Of a DNA stretch of 64,000 nt, positions 17,235 to 25,469 are shown one piece after another. Made by a program: the position numbers and the translations under genes. Origin of the DNA: Nakamurella sp. A5-74 (GTDB lineage Bacteria; Actinomycetota; Actinomycetes; Mycobacteriales; Nakamurellaceae); the NCBI RefSeq assembly GCF_040438885.1, contig NZ_CP159218.1, positions 1,798,001-1,862,000 of the forward strand. The letters run 5' to 3'. Every line of letters starts with the position of its first letter. Within the stretch, counting starts at the first letter, position 1. Under the pieces are notes generated by a model. It did no database searches, was not told the origin of the DNA, and worked only from the letters and a program-made list of their open reading frames with translations.

Positions 17235-17762
17235 ATGGTCCAGTCGATCGAACTGCTGGCTGACGAGTCGATCGACGACTGGATCTGGACGCAGTGGCGC
17301 GCGCTGGAGCAAGCCGGCCTGCCGAGTCAGGTCAAGCACGGGTCGCTGACGAACTGGCCGCATGTGACGCTCGCCGTCGCCGACTCCATTTCCACCGCCG
17401 TGGACGACGCGGTGAGCGCTCGGGTCGCGCAGGCACTGCCGATGCAGATGCAGGTGGGCGGAGTGATCTGGTTCCCGGGCCGCCGACATGTGGTGGCCAG
17501 GGCGGTGATCGCGAGCGATGCGCTGCTGGGTCTGCACAGCGGTGTCTCCCGGTGCTTGGCGGGACTCGAAGGGCAGGGCGCCCGGATGGCGCCCGGGGCG
17601 TGGACGCCGCACCTCACGTTGGCTCGTGGGGTGCGCACCGAGCAGCTGCCACAGGTGATCGCCGCACTCGCCGAGATGGAAGACATCGCAGCGGAGCGCA
17701 CGGGCACGTTCACCGCCTGTCGACGCTGGGACAGCAACGCCAGGATCACCTGGGAGCTGTAG
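17235..17762 (+). CDS. 2H phosphoesterase / 2'-5' RNA ligase-like protein
   Basis: 175 residues, ATG with a strong AGGAGG 8 bases upstream. The two HxT motifs that define the 2H superfamily are present: WPHVTLAV near residue 40 and TPHLTLAR near residue 130. Such enzymes hydrolyse or ligate cyclic phosphates; the substrate here is unknown. Its ribosome-binding site lies at the end of the broken GNAT gene. Confidence 0.8.
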   Translation: MVQSIELLADESIDDWIWTQWRALEQAGLPSQVKHGSLTNWPHVTLAVADSISTAVDDAVSARVAQALPMQMQVGGVIWFPGRRHVVARAVIASDALLGLHSGVSRCLAGLEGQGARMAPGAWTPHLTLARGVRTEQLPQVIAALAEMEDIAAERTGTFTACRRWDSNARITWEL

Positions 17763-17891
17763 GCCGGAGACTCGGCTCCGTTCGGTTCAGCGCAGCGCTG
17801 GAACTGCCGCTGCCGGATCGTGTCCGGCGAAGGCCAGCGCTAGCCTGAGCGGCCCTCCTCCGGGGCGACCTGCCGCCGTCGAGGGTTGATG

Positions 17892-18503
17892 TCAGCACAG
17901 CTGCTTCGCCCACGGGTGCCCAGGATGGGCGGTCTCCAGTGCGCTGCGCAGCCAAGTCCTGGCATCGGAGTCCAGCAGCGGTAGGCACGCGTCGAAGTCC
18001 TGCTGATCCTTCGGACGCAGCCCTGGAGCCTTGTGCAGCAGTTGGATCTCAGGGCGCAGATAGTCGATGCCATCGCGCCGCCAGAGGATGTCGGTCAGCG
18101 GGAGGGTGATCTGGTGGTGCCGCTTGTACTCCCAGCGGCCGGAGACGGTGCCCATCAGGATCACGTCGTACTCCCACGGATCGGCGCCGCCGGGACGCAG
18201 CCACAGGTTCCCGCACATCTCCGGGATCGTGTCGTCGTCGCCGACGAGGGGTCGGAGAGTGCCGCTGTCCGCGGCCCAGACATCGATGCGACCTCTGACG
18301 TGATCGCGCAGCAACGGTGTCTCGGACCTCGGGATGCTGGGATCGATGTCACCGTGCGGGCGTGGGACGCCGGTGAACTCCTCGATCGCCCAACCGCCGG
18401 CGATCCACCAGCTGCCCGGGTAACCGCTCAGCAGGGCTGCAACGTCGGCAGGGGTTCGTGGCGTCCATGGACCGTAGAGGCGGCTGCTCTCCTCGTGATC
18501 CAC
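17892..18503 (-). CDS. Nucleotidyltransferase-fold protein (aminoglycoside adenylyltransferase-like)
   Basis: 203 residues from a GTG at 18503. 'WWIAGGWAIEEFTGVPRPHG' then 'DIDPSIPR' matches the GGWA...RxHxDID pattern of the small nucleotidyltransferase group that includes aminoglycoside-2''-adenylyltransferase; 'WEYDVILMG' could supply a further acidic residue. Many members of this group have no proven resistance role, so function is open. No strong ribosome-binding site is visible at the chosen start. Confidence 0.7.
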   Translation of the reverse strand: MDHEESSRLYGPWTPRTPADVAALLSGYPGSWWIAGGWAIEEFTGVPRPHGDIDPSIPRSETPLLRDHVRGRIDVWAADSGTLRPLVGDDDTIPEMCGNLWLRPGGADPWEYDVILMGTVSGRWEYKRHHQITLPLTDILWRRDGIDYLRPEIQLLHKAPGLRPKDQQDFDACLPLLDSDARTWLRSALETAHPGHPWAKQLC

Positions 18504-18626
18504 AGTGCCCAGGGTAGTTCGGCGGGCTGTCGTTCCAGCTGTCGACGGTGGTCCGGATCCGTGCAGAGAAGCCCAGGCACGTCGGCATTCGCGAACGTTC
18601 CCCGGCCGCAGGACGTGTAGAGAGAT

Positions 18627-19148
18627 ATGGGGATCACCGTGGTTGACGTGGGGGAGGATCCCGCCGGGCAGGCCGATCCGAGCTATCTGGAGGTGGCGCG
18701 CCGGCTGATGGGATCCGCGCGGGATCTCGTCGGTGCGCACGCGGCGGACGATCTGGTGTTCGACACCATGTCCACCCTGCTGCCGCGGTGGGACCGCATC
18801 ACCGGCGACAAGGTCGCTTATGCCCGGCGGTCCATGGTCAACCGGTTCCGCGACCAGGGCCGCCATCTGCGCGTCGAGGCCGCGCACAGGCACACCTTCG
18901 TCACCCCGGACCGCGAAGAGCCGGCGAACGACCGGGTGGCTTCGCGGTTGGACCTGAGCGCGGTGCTGCACCTGCTGCCCGAGCGCACCAGGCAGGTACT
19001 CGTCCTGAGGTACCAACTCGACCTGTCGGCAGCTGACCTTGCGGTCATCCTCGGCATGCCCGCGGGGTCCGTGCGCCGCGTCGCCCACGACGGTCTGCGT
19101 GCTCTCTCCGACATCATCGAACCCGCCAGCGAAGGGACCGCGTCATGA
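18627..19148 (+). CDS. ECF-type sigma factor (second module)
   Basis: 173 residues, ATG start. Region 2 is weak (AADDLVFDTMSTLLPRW, 'YARRSMVNRFRDQGR'); region 4 is clear ('LLPERTRQVLVLRYQLDLSA' and 'LAVILGMPAGSVRRVAHDGL'). It overlaps the next gene by 4 bases (ATGA), the usual arrangement of a sigma factor with its regulator. Related to the SigE-type protein at 14973-15473 but not a recent copy. Confidence 0.82.
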   Translation: MGITVVDVGEDPAGQADPSYLEVARRLMGSARDLVGAHAADDLVFDTMSTLLPRWDRITGDKVAYARRSMVNRFRDQGRHLRVEAAHRHTFVTPDREEPANDRVASRLDLSAVLHLLPERTRQVLVLRYQLDLSAADLAVILGMPAGSVRRVAHDGLRALSDIIEPASEGTAS

Positions 19149-19897
19149 CCACCGACGACCGGACTGTGATCGACGAAGTGCGCGCGCGCCGTGACTCGGG
19201 CGCGCTCTCGGCGGATCTCGAGGCGCGGCTGCGGGAGCTGCAGGCGCCCGCACCGCGGCGGAATCGGCGGCGGCGCAGCCGGTGGGCTGCCGCGATCGGG
19301 ATCGCTGCGTCGGTGGTGGCGCTGGCGGTCGCGTCCACGGTTTTGTTCCGCGGCGACCGGGCCGACGTCGCCGCGCCCACCGTCGTGACGTCCGGGCACA
19401 GCTCGGGGCCGTCCAGCGCCGCCTACTCGGGCGAAGCGTCAAGCCTGACGGAGCCGCAGACCGATTCGAGGCTGCCTGGCAGCTCGTCCAACATCTGCGG
19501 TGGGCATTGGACCCCCGTCGCCATCGACACCCCGATCGAGACATCCGTGACGTGGCCGCAAACGATGTACTCCGACCGGAATTCGATGCTCGGCATCACG
19601 CTGCAGAATCACTCCCGGACGCAGCTCGAAGGCGTGCTGACGTCGACGGTGGTACTCGAGGACGGGTCGGGCGAGATCGTCGCGATCCTGTCCGGCCCAA
19701 AGTCGACCGTGGATCCCGTCGTGGAGGTCGTTTCGGGTGGCTCGACCCGGGCCGAAGGTGTACCGCCGGTGGGGCAGTGCGGAAGCAAGCAGTTCGAACC
19801 AAACGGGATCGGCACGTACACTGCGACGCTGATCGTGTGGGTGGCCGGCGGCCTGGAGGCTGTGAGCAAGCTCGTGCAGATCTTGGTCGGTCCCTGA
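19145..19897 (+). CDS. Single-pass membrane protein, probable anti-sigma partner
   Basis: 250 residues. A short cytoplasmic head of about 48 residues, one membrane segment ('AAAIGIAASVVALAVASTVL'), a Ser-rich linker and an extracytoplasmic domain of about 150 residues with two Cys (NICGGHW and GQCGSKQ). Coupled by overlap to the sigma gene, so an anti-sigma or sensor role is inferred. The outer domain resembles small immunoglobulin-like lipoprotein domains but is not assigned. Confidence 0.68.
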   Translation: MTTDDRTVIDEVRARRDSGALSADLEARLRELQAPAPRRNRRRRSRWAAAIGIAASVVALAVASTVLFRGDRADVAAPTVVTSGHSSGPSSAAYSGEASSLTEPQTDSRLPGSSSNICGGHWTPVAIDTPIETSVTWPQTMYSDRNSMLGITLQNHSRTQLEGVLTSTVVLEDGSGEIVAILSGPKSTVDPVVEVVSGGSTRAEGVPPVGQCGSKQFEPNGIGTYTATLIVWVAGGLEAVSKLVQILVGP

Positions 19898-19960
19898 TGC
19901 CCCTGTGCTGTCTGCCGCACCAGGATTCCGTCGGCCCACTCGCGCCGGCGATCGCTCCGA

Positions 19961-21163
19961 TCAGGAGTGCGCACCGACGAGTCCCCGCAGCCGAAAAGCC
20001 AGCAGCCCCGCGGTCAGGTACAGGCAGCCCTGGACCTGCAGCGCGATCGTCAGCCCTACGCCGGTGCCGACCAGGCCGGCGATCAGCATCCCCGCGGCCT
20101 GGAAACCACCGGACACGGCGAAGAACGCGCTGAGTACCCGCCCCGTGGCATGCTCGGGTGCGGAACGCTGCAGCACGGTCAACAGTCCGGTCAGGCCGGC
20201 GATCGCCGGCGCGCCCGCGGTGATGAACAGCCCGACGTAGACACCGAACGCCGTCGTCACCAACGGGGCGTTCCAGGTGGCGAGCGACAGCACCCCGAAG
20301 AACAGCAGCGCGTGGCCCACCAAGCGTTCTGCGGATATCCGGCGCACCACCCGCCCGAGCAGGATCCCTCCGACGATGGCGCCGATCGCCTGCACTCCGC
20401 GCAGCACACCGACATCGGCGGCATCGCCTCCGAGGTCCCGGACGACGAAGAACACGAACAACACCACGAAGCACCCCTGGGCCAGGCCCATCAGTCCGGT
20501 CACGACCAGGCTGCGTCGCAACACCCGGGAGCGCGCCACGATCCTCAGACCCTCTGCCCAGTCGCGCACGAGGGAGGTCGGCGGAAGCGTGGCCGGAGCT
20601 CCGGTGCGCGAACGCCAGCCGGTCACCAGGAGCGCCGCTGCGCCGAGAAACGTTGCGGCATCACCGATCAGCACTCCGGGCAGCCCGGTCAGTCCGAGCA
20701 GCAACCCGCCGATCGGGCCGCCGACCAATCGCGCCGCGCTCGAGAGCACGCCGAAGAGTTGGTTGACGCTTGGTAGGTCGTCGGACGTCACCAGGCGCGC
20801 CGCGGTCGTCGATCGCGCAGGCTCCACGACGGTGCCGAGCACCGACTCGACGAGCACCACCAGGTAGACGATCCACAGCTGCTCCGCAGATCGGACCAGC
20901 AGCAGGGGCAGCAGCATCATCGCCTGGGCTACCACGACGGACGTCATCAGACGCCACGGGTGCCAACGGTCAACGAGCGCGCCGGCGAGCGGTCCGAGCA
21001 GCACGGTCGGCACCAGTTCCAGGACGAACACGGTGGCGGTCACCAGCGTTGATCCTGTCAGCTGCAGCACGAACACCGGCAGCGCGATGAACAACATCCA
21101 GTCGCCGGTCTCCGACAGCAGCCGGGTGACACCAGGCCGACCCAGCACTCCCGGTCGGCTCAC
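19961..21163 (-). CDS. MFS transporter (enterobactin-exporter/DHA3 type)
   Basis: 400 residues from a GTG at 21163 that overlaps the stop of the ArsR gene by 4 bases. Twelve hydrophobic segments; starts with 'RLLSETGDWMLFIALPVFVL', and the conserved loop 'LAGALVDRWHPWRLM' is the MFS motif after helix 2. The DHA3 group exports macrolides and similar drugs. Translationally coupled to its probable repressor. Confidence 0.85.
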   Translation of the reverse strand: MSRPGVLGRPGVTRLLSETGDWMLFIALPVFVLQLTGSTLVTATVFVLELVPTVLLGPLAGALVDRWHPWRLMTSVVVAQAMMLLPLLLVRSAEQLWIVYLVVLVESVLGTVVEPARSTTAARLVTSDDLPSVNQLFGVLSSAARLVGGPIGGLLLGLTGLPGVLIGDAATFLGAAALLVTGWRSRTGAPATLPPTSLVRDWAEGLRIVARSRVLRRSLVVTGLMGLAQGCFVVLFVFFVVRDLGGDAADVGVLRGVQAIGAIVGGILLGRVVRRISAERLVGHALLFFGVLSLATWNAPLVTTAFGVYVGLFITAGAPAIAGLTGLLTVLQRSAPEHATGRVLSAFFAVSGGFQAAGMLIAGLVGTGVGLTIALQVQGCLYLTAGLLAFRLRGLVGAHS

Positions 21164-21750
21164 CGTTCGGGCGCGAGGTCGGGGTGCAGGAACGCTCTGA
21201 GGGTCAGGTGCGCGACCTCGCTCCCAGCAGGCAGGTCCGTCCGGATCGGTGTCACGAACGGCCGGATCAGTGCGTCGATCTCGGCGATGAGTGCCGTGAG
21301 CTCCCCCGGAGTCACTCGCAACGCATAGCTGTTGCTCGCGGCGACGTCGACCCATGGCGTCGGGAGATCCGCTTCCCGGGACAGATAGCGCCGATGCAGG
21401 TGGTCCTCGTGCTCCGTGCTGAGCCCTTCGATCACCCGACGCGCGACTGCAGCGGCCGGTCCGGACTCGTCGCCGAACTCGAAGCCGACCGCGGCGGCTT
21501 GCCACAGCCGGGTGCGGGCGTCCGTTCCCGCCGGCGGCGTCGCGCGTTCGACCAGCCCGACGGTGGCCAGCGCGCGCAGATGCCACGAACAGTTGGAGGC
21601 GGATTCGCCCACCACGTCCGCGCACTGGCTGGCGGTCCGCGGACCGCCGGCCAGCAGATGACTCAACAGGGCGAACCTGGCGGGCACGGCCAACGCCGCC
21701 AGCGCCGCCGTGCCGACTACGGCCCGGGGAGGGGGTGCTCCAGCGATCAC
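21160..21750 (-). CDS. ArsR-type winged-helix regulator
   Basis: 196 residues, GTG start. 'ALAALAVPARFALLSHLLAG' and 'TASQCADVVGESASNCSWHL' followed by RALATVGLVER is the ArsR-like winged helix. A C-terminal domain of about 100 residues could sense a ligand. The gene directly precedes and overlaps the MFS gene, so it probably controls that transporter and itself. Confidence 0.85.
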   Translation of the reverse strand: MIAGAPPPRAVVGTAALAALAVPARFALLSHLLAGGPRTASQCADVVGESASNCSWHLRALATVGLVERATPPAGTDARTRLWQAAAVGFEFGDESGPAAAVARRVIEGLSTEHEDHLHRRYLSREADLPTPWVDVAASNSYALRVTPGELTALIAEIDALIRPFVTPIRTDLPAGSEVAHLTLRAFLHPDLAPER

Positions 21751-21802
21751 GACGGCGTCCTGTCTGAAGGGAGGCCTTCACGATCTGTCCCGTCGGCCCA
21801 AT

Positions 21803-21808
21803 TGTCAA
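21803..21808 (-). promoter_or_regulatory. Possible -35 element of the ArsR-MFS operon
   Basis: Read on the minus strand, TTGACA (21808-21803) lies about 55 bases before the ArsR start codon. The candidate -10 (GATCGT, about 17 bases on) is poor, so the call rests on the -35 alone. Confidence 0.25.
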
Positions 21809-21947
21809 GTCAACGCTTCAGAAACGGGCGAACACTCGGCAGTGACAGGAGTGCGCCGTCAGGCGGTCGCGGCATTCTGCCCTAGGCTCGTCGACGACCG
21901 ACGTCGGTCAGAAACGGCCGGTGGGCACCTGGAGCGAACGGGGGTAC

Positions 21948-22652
21948 GTGCAGGTGGAGTTGAACCCAGCAGAGCTGTCGGCAGAGCTGATGGCCAGATC
22001 GCGTGATGTGCAGGATGCGGACGACCGGGTGCAGGCAGCGGCAGCCACCCTGGTGGAACTGGGCCTTGCCGACGCCGTGAGCATCACCGAACGGGTGGAC
22101 GCCACGCAGTTCCGCACCAGGGCCGCGACGGACGAACGCGCAGCGGCTGCGGACGCGTCACAGTTCGAGATGCGCGAAGGTCCGTACATCGACGAGGTGT
22201 TCCAGCAGGGCATCCTGGCCGCCAACGATTTGCGAGACGATCCGCGCTGGCCGCACTGGGGTCCGCTGGTCGCACAGATCGGACTGCGCGGGCTGATCAG
22301 CGTGCAGCTGTATGCCAGCGGCACCACCCTGGGTGCGCTGAACCTGTTCAGCACCGAGCCGCAGAACTTCTCCAGCGACGACGTGGAGAAGGCGAGAGCC
22401 GTCGCCACGATCGTCTCGATCGAGCTGGCCCGCTCCCGTCACGATGCGCATCTGTGGAAGGCGGTCGACGCCCGGCATCGGGTCGGTCAGGCGCAGGGAA
22501 TCCTCATGCACCAGTTCAGGTTCGGCAGCGACGAGGCCTGGGCGCTGCTGCTGCGGCTCTCGCAGCAGGGCAACACGAAGCTGTTCGTGATCGCAGACCG
22601 GATCATCGCGGCGGGCGAGCTGCCCAGAAAACTGGCCGCACCCGAGGAGTGA
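21948..22652 (+). CDS. GAF-ANTAR RNA-binding antiterminator-type regulator
   Basis: 234 residues from the GTG at 21948; GTG 21954, which is better spaced from GGGGG, is equally possible. A GAF sensor domain covers about residues 25-155 (EGPYIDEVFQQG, 'QLYASGTTLGALNLFS'), and an ANTAR domain ends the protein ('RHRVGQAQGILMHQFRFGSD', then ALLLRLSQQGNTKL). GAF-ANTAR proteins bind paired hairpins in nascent RNA and prevent termination. A strong hairpin follows the gene. Confidence 0.88.
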   Translation: MQVELNPAELSAELMARSRDVQDADDRVQAAAATLVELGLADAVSITERVDATQFRTRAATDERAAAADASQFEMREGPYIDEVFQQGILAANDLRDDPRWPHWGPLVAQIGLRGLISVQLYASGTTLGALNLFSTEPQNFSSDDVEKARAVATIVSIELARSRHDAHLWKAVDARHRVGQAQGILMHQFRFGSDEAWALLLRLSQQGNTKLFVIADRIIAAGELPRKLAAPEE

Positions 22653-22662
22653 GGTGGGGTGC

Positions 22663-22696
22663 GGCCCCCGTCGCACCTTGTTCGACGACGGGGGCC
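22663..22696 (+). terminator. Intrinsic terminator after the GAF-ANTAR gene
   Basis: GGCCCCCGTCG (22663-22673) and CGACGGGGGCC (22686-22696) form a perfect 11-bp stem with a 12-base loop, beginning 11 bases after the stop codon. Confidence 0.75.
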
Positions 22697-23147
22697 TGCA
22701 CGCTCGGCGGTCCGCGGCTCGGGAGCGTGTTCCCTCATGATGCTCCGCCTAGCCGTGCGCCGCGGGTGAATGCGCCGAGGACACGTGGGGCGCCTGCACT
22801 GCGGCAGCCGGTGATGACCAGGAAGATCGCGACGTTGACGTTGACGTTGCGGTTGCCGGTCATCGGGTCACTCGGTCCCATCGCTCGCCGACGCTGCAGC
22901 GGGTGGTGTTCATCGATCCATGACAGCGCAGCGTGCCTGCCCCGATCGCGGGTTGAGGCGCGGATCCGTGTCGTACCTCCCGCGCATGTGGTCGGCATGA
23001 CGACCAACCGTGTGCGTTTGGGCGTTTTCCCAGACGGGGGCAAGGCGATTTGACGGGCCGATCCAGTGCTCCCGCGCGCACGACCCCGGTGGGGAGGGGC
23101 GGGCGGCGCGGCGGTCCATTTGATCCGCCGGTAGCGGCCAGTCGAAC
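22697..23147. other. Intergenic region without a supportable gene
   Basis: About 450 bases between the GAF-ANTAR terminator and the small exported-protein genes. Open frames exist on both strands but read as Arg/Pro/Ala-rich products without domains, typical of antisense in GC-rich DNA. A short direct repetition (GACGTTGACGTTGACGTTGC, 22831-22850) is the only local pattern seen. It marks the step from high-GC chromosome into the A+T-richer island. Confidence 0.5.
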
Positions 23148-23546
23148 TCAGTTGTGCCTCCCGGTCGAACACATCTCCCCAGGATCAATATAACGGCTGC
23201 GGCCCCAGGTCTTCTCCCAGACTGCTTTGCCGTCACCGCTCCTGGGACGCGGCGGGTAGCCAAAGCTTGCTAACTCACCGTCAGTAGCGAGCGTCGGCAC
23301 GAAATCGACAGGTGCAACGATCGAGGACGTCCCTTCGTAGGGTGCGCCGTAGTAGCGGATCTGTCCGATGGCTGGCCCCGGACCCGGCACGGATTTGCCG
23401 GTGCCGTCGATGTATTTGACAGTCACCACTGATGCGCAGCCATTTGCGTCGGGAGATGATGGCGCTCCGGAGAGTCCGCCGCTGTACAAAAACGCGACGA
23501 ATGCAAGCATTCCGACAGCGACTCCATGTCGCGCTCGGATTCTCAT
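23148..23546 (-). CDS. Small exported protein, unknown function
   Basis: 132 residues. The N-terminus is a signal peptide ('HGVAVGMLAFVAFLYSGGLS'), then a short mature domain with 'VVTVKYIDGTGKSVPGPGPA' and a proline/glycine-rich end. The start ATG overlaps the stop of the 65-residue frame upstream (ATGA), suggesting coupling. Base composition is clearly less GC-rich than that of the neighbouring chromosome. No family recognised. Confidence 0.55.
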   Translation of the reverse strand: MRIRARHGVAVGMLAFVAFLYSGGLSGAPSSPDANGCASVVTVKYIDGTGKSVPGPGPAIGQIRYYGAPYEGTSSIVAPVDFVPTLATDGELASFGYPPRPRSGDGKAVWEKTWGRSRYIDPGEMCSTGRHN

Positions 23547-23740
23547 GTGCTGCTCGACGAGCTGGAGACAATAATTGCTGGCTGCGTGTGCGGACTGCAG
23601 GATGCCCCTGAAGTAGCAAACCCAATCACTGTGACGGAAGCCAGGATCGCACGTGTCCCGATACGCGTGAGTTCATTCTTCCGCGACGAACTGGAACGCC
23701 TTCTGACGGCCCGAGCAATGCTCACGTACATGATCGCCAC
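23543..23740 (-). CDS. Possible 65-residue membrane or exported peptide bridging two genes
   Basis: The frame starts 19 bases before the end of the upstream 239-residue gene and ends with a 4-base overlap onto the downstream 132-residue gene. It encodes a basic N-terminus, a hydrophobic run ('RAILASVTVIGFATSGASCS') and a Ser-rich tail. The overlaps at both ends are the main argument that it is real; the sequence itself carries no known domain. Confidence 0.35.
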   Translation of the reverse strand: MAIMYVSIARAVRRRSSSSRKNELTRIGTRAILASVTVIGFATSGASCSPHTQPAIIVSSSSSST

Positions 23741-24441
23741 CGTGAGCGGAAGTCTCCCGTAGTGCTCAGCCAGTGACCGTCTACTTCGGCAAGCGTGCCA
23801 TTCGCGCTGACCATCGAGACGAAGTTAGGTGGCAACTGATTCGCACAGGCCGCGGGTTGCCCAGCCCGGTACGCTCGCGCATCTGCCCAGCCCGCGACTC
23901 CGTAGTGTTGCAGTTGGAACAAGCCGCCAAGCGCTGACGTCGGCCTCTCATGAATCCATTCGGCGGTCACACCGTGATAGAAAGCGGATGCAGGTTGGCC
24001 GCCCGCAGAGGGAATCGTCACGAGCATCGCGATATTGTTTGCTGTTGACTGCCATCGGAACTCGGCGCGACTTGGGGTAATATTCAGGTCCTGCTCCTCG
24101 ACCGGCCTGGCAGGAATTGCGAAGTTCTCCAGCGTCTTGTTCGAGGCCGAGGAAGCATCAAAACCTTCCGGTAGCGAAATATATTGGAAGTCGTCACCCT
24201 CTTGTGCTCGAAAATGAGAAATTTTGGCAGATCCGGTTGTCGGTTTGTCCGAATATTCTCCCGTTTCACCGTTCAAGTAGTCTTCCTTGAATATTGCGAG
24301 CGGGTCCGGGCATTCATCCGTGGCACTTACCGATAGAGGCAGGCCAACCGGTGGCGGCCCCGCCTCCACTAACGCCGAGAATCCCGCGGCGCACATCACA
24401 GCGATCACGACGCAGGTCTTAGTGAAAACGAGCAGCTTCAT
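23722..24441 (-). CDS. Exported protein of 239 residues, unknown function
   Basis: A signal peptide covers about residues 1-28 ('TKTCVVIAVMCAAGFSALVE'). The mature protein contains 'SLPEGFDASSASNKTLENFA' and 'FQLQHYGVAGWADARAYRAG', with three or four Cys. No family recognised. It is first in a minus-strand run of three overlapping small genes in A+T-richer DNA, so the set may have been acquired together. Confidence 0.6.
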   Translation of the reverse strand: MKLLVFTKTCVVIAVMCAAGFSALVEAGPPPVGLPLSVSATDECPDPLAIFKEDYLNGETGEYSDKPTTGSAKISHFRAQEGDDFQYISLPEGFDASSASNKTLENFAIPARPVEEQDLNITPSRAEFRWQSTANNIAMLVTIPSAGGQPASAFYHGVTAEWIHERPTSALGGLFQLQHYGVAGWADARAYRAGQPAACANQLPPNFVSMVSANGTLAEVDGHWLSTTGDFRSRWRSCT

Positions 24442-24593
24442 GGCGACAACCCTGTGAAATATACGTCGCAGACGCCAGTGACACAGACGCTAGACCTGCT
24501 TTGTTCAACCCGTCAAGACTTCGCCGTTAACCAATCAGGAGTGCCCAGTTACAGGACCCGAGACCGCCTCCGGTGCACGGACCAGTGTTGCGA

Positions 24594-25358
24594 TCAGACC
24601 CAGATCCCGATCTCGGCGGTGAAGCTGTCCACGATGGCTGCCACCACACCATCGGGGGCCAACATTGCGCGGATCCGCTCGGCCGGCACGTCCTCGCTGT
24701 GGTCGGCGTGCCACTGCAGCTGCTCGACGCCGTCCCGATCTGCCGGCTGTTGGTCGATCCACGCGTGCGCCGCGATGGTCCGATCGGTGGTCCAGGTGCC
24801 GGTACGGACGCTGGTGATGCCGGACGCTGCCAGCAACGTCTTGCGCGAGATGCGGCGCGCGGTCGCATCGCCGCTCCGCCACCGGGCCAACTCCGCGGCG
24901 ATGTCGCCGTTGAACCCGCGTGCGGCCCGCCGGTCACCGGCGAACGGCCGCCGTGCCCGGACGGCATCGGGACCGGCCAGTGAGACGCAGTAGTGCTGCA
25001 GGAAGACCCTGTTGCCGTAGGACATGTCACTCGCCCCGACGTAGTCGGAGGTCTGAGCCACCCCGATCTCGACGCCGCGACAGAGCTGCGCATGGCGGCG
25101 GGACAGTCGAGCGCTCACCTCGTCGGCCCAGGTCCGGGGACCGTTGATCAGCACCAGATCCACGTCCGCGAGACCGACCCGGGCAACGCCGGTGGCCACC
25201 GACCCGTACAGGTGTAGCTCCCAGGACGGTTCCTGGTGATCCTCGAACTCGCGGAGCAGGTCAGCCAGGATCGGCGAGAACGCACGCGGAATGCGGTCCA
25301 GGCTCACGCCAGTGCGGATGAAGCCGTCGTCGGTCAGGCCTTCCAGCGGATCGTGCAT
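24594..25358 (-). CDS. Nucleotidyltransferase-fold protein
   Basis: 254 residues from the ATG at 25358. 'LYGSVATGVARVGLADVDLV' is the GS...DxD signature of the polymerase-beta-type nucleotidyltransferases. The C-terminal 120 residues are helical with 'RISRKTLLAASGITSVRTGT', as in adenylyltransferase or HEPN-like helper domains. Substrate unknown; resistance enzymes, toxin-antitoxin nucleotidyltransferases and sugar enzymes share this fold. It diverges from the GlgC-like gene. Confidence 0.7.
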   Translation of the reverse strand: MHDPLEGLTDDGFIRTGVSLDRIPRAFSPILADLLREFEDHQEPSWELHLYGSVATGVARVGLADVDLVLINGPRTWADEVSARLSRRHAQLCRGVEIGVAQTSDYVGASDMSYGNRVFLQHYCVSLAGPDAVRARRPFAGDRRAARGFNGDIAAELARWRSGDATARRISRKTLLAASGITSVRTGTWTTDRTIAAHAWIDQQPADRDGVEQLQWHADHSEDVPAERIRAMLAPDGVVAAIVDSFTAEIGIWV

Positions 25359-25469
25359 GCGCCCATGATGCGGTACCGGCCGCGTGGGGTGACCACAGAC
25401 CGCGCGAGGCGTGAGACCCCGCAGCTCCCGCAATGTCTCGTGCCGGTCGCTCCTGGGCACTGGACGGCC

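Noticed and set aside
17892-18503. Firm call as an aminoglycoside resistance gene
   Set aside because: The fold signature fits that group, but many chromosomal members have no resistance activity and the context gives no support.
22735-23172. 145-residue minus-strand frame in the gap after the GAF-ANTAR gene
   Set aside because: Basic, low-complexity sequence, no ribosome-binding site, no domain.
23526-23762. 78-residue plus-strand frame in the A+T-richer island
   Set aside because: It overlaps three minus-strand frames that are mutually linked by overlaps and signal peptides, and has no supporting start signal.
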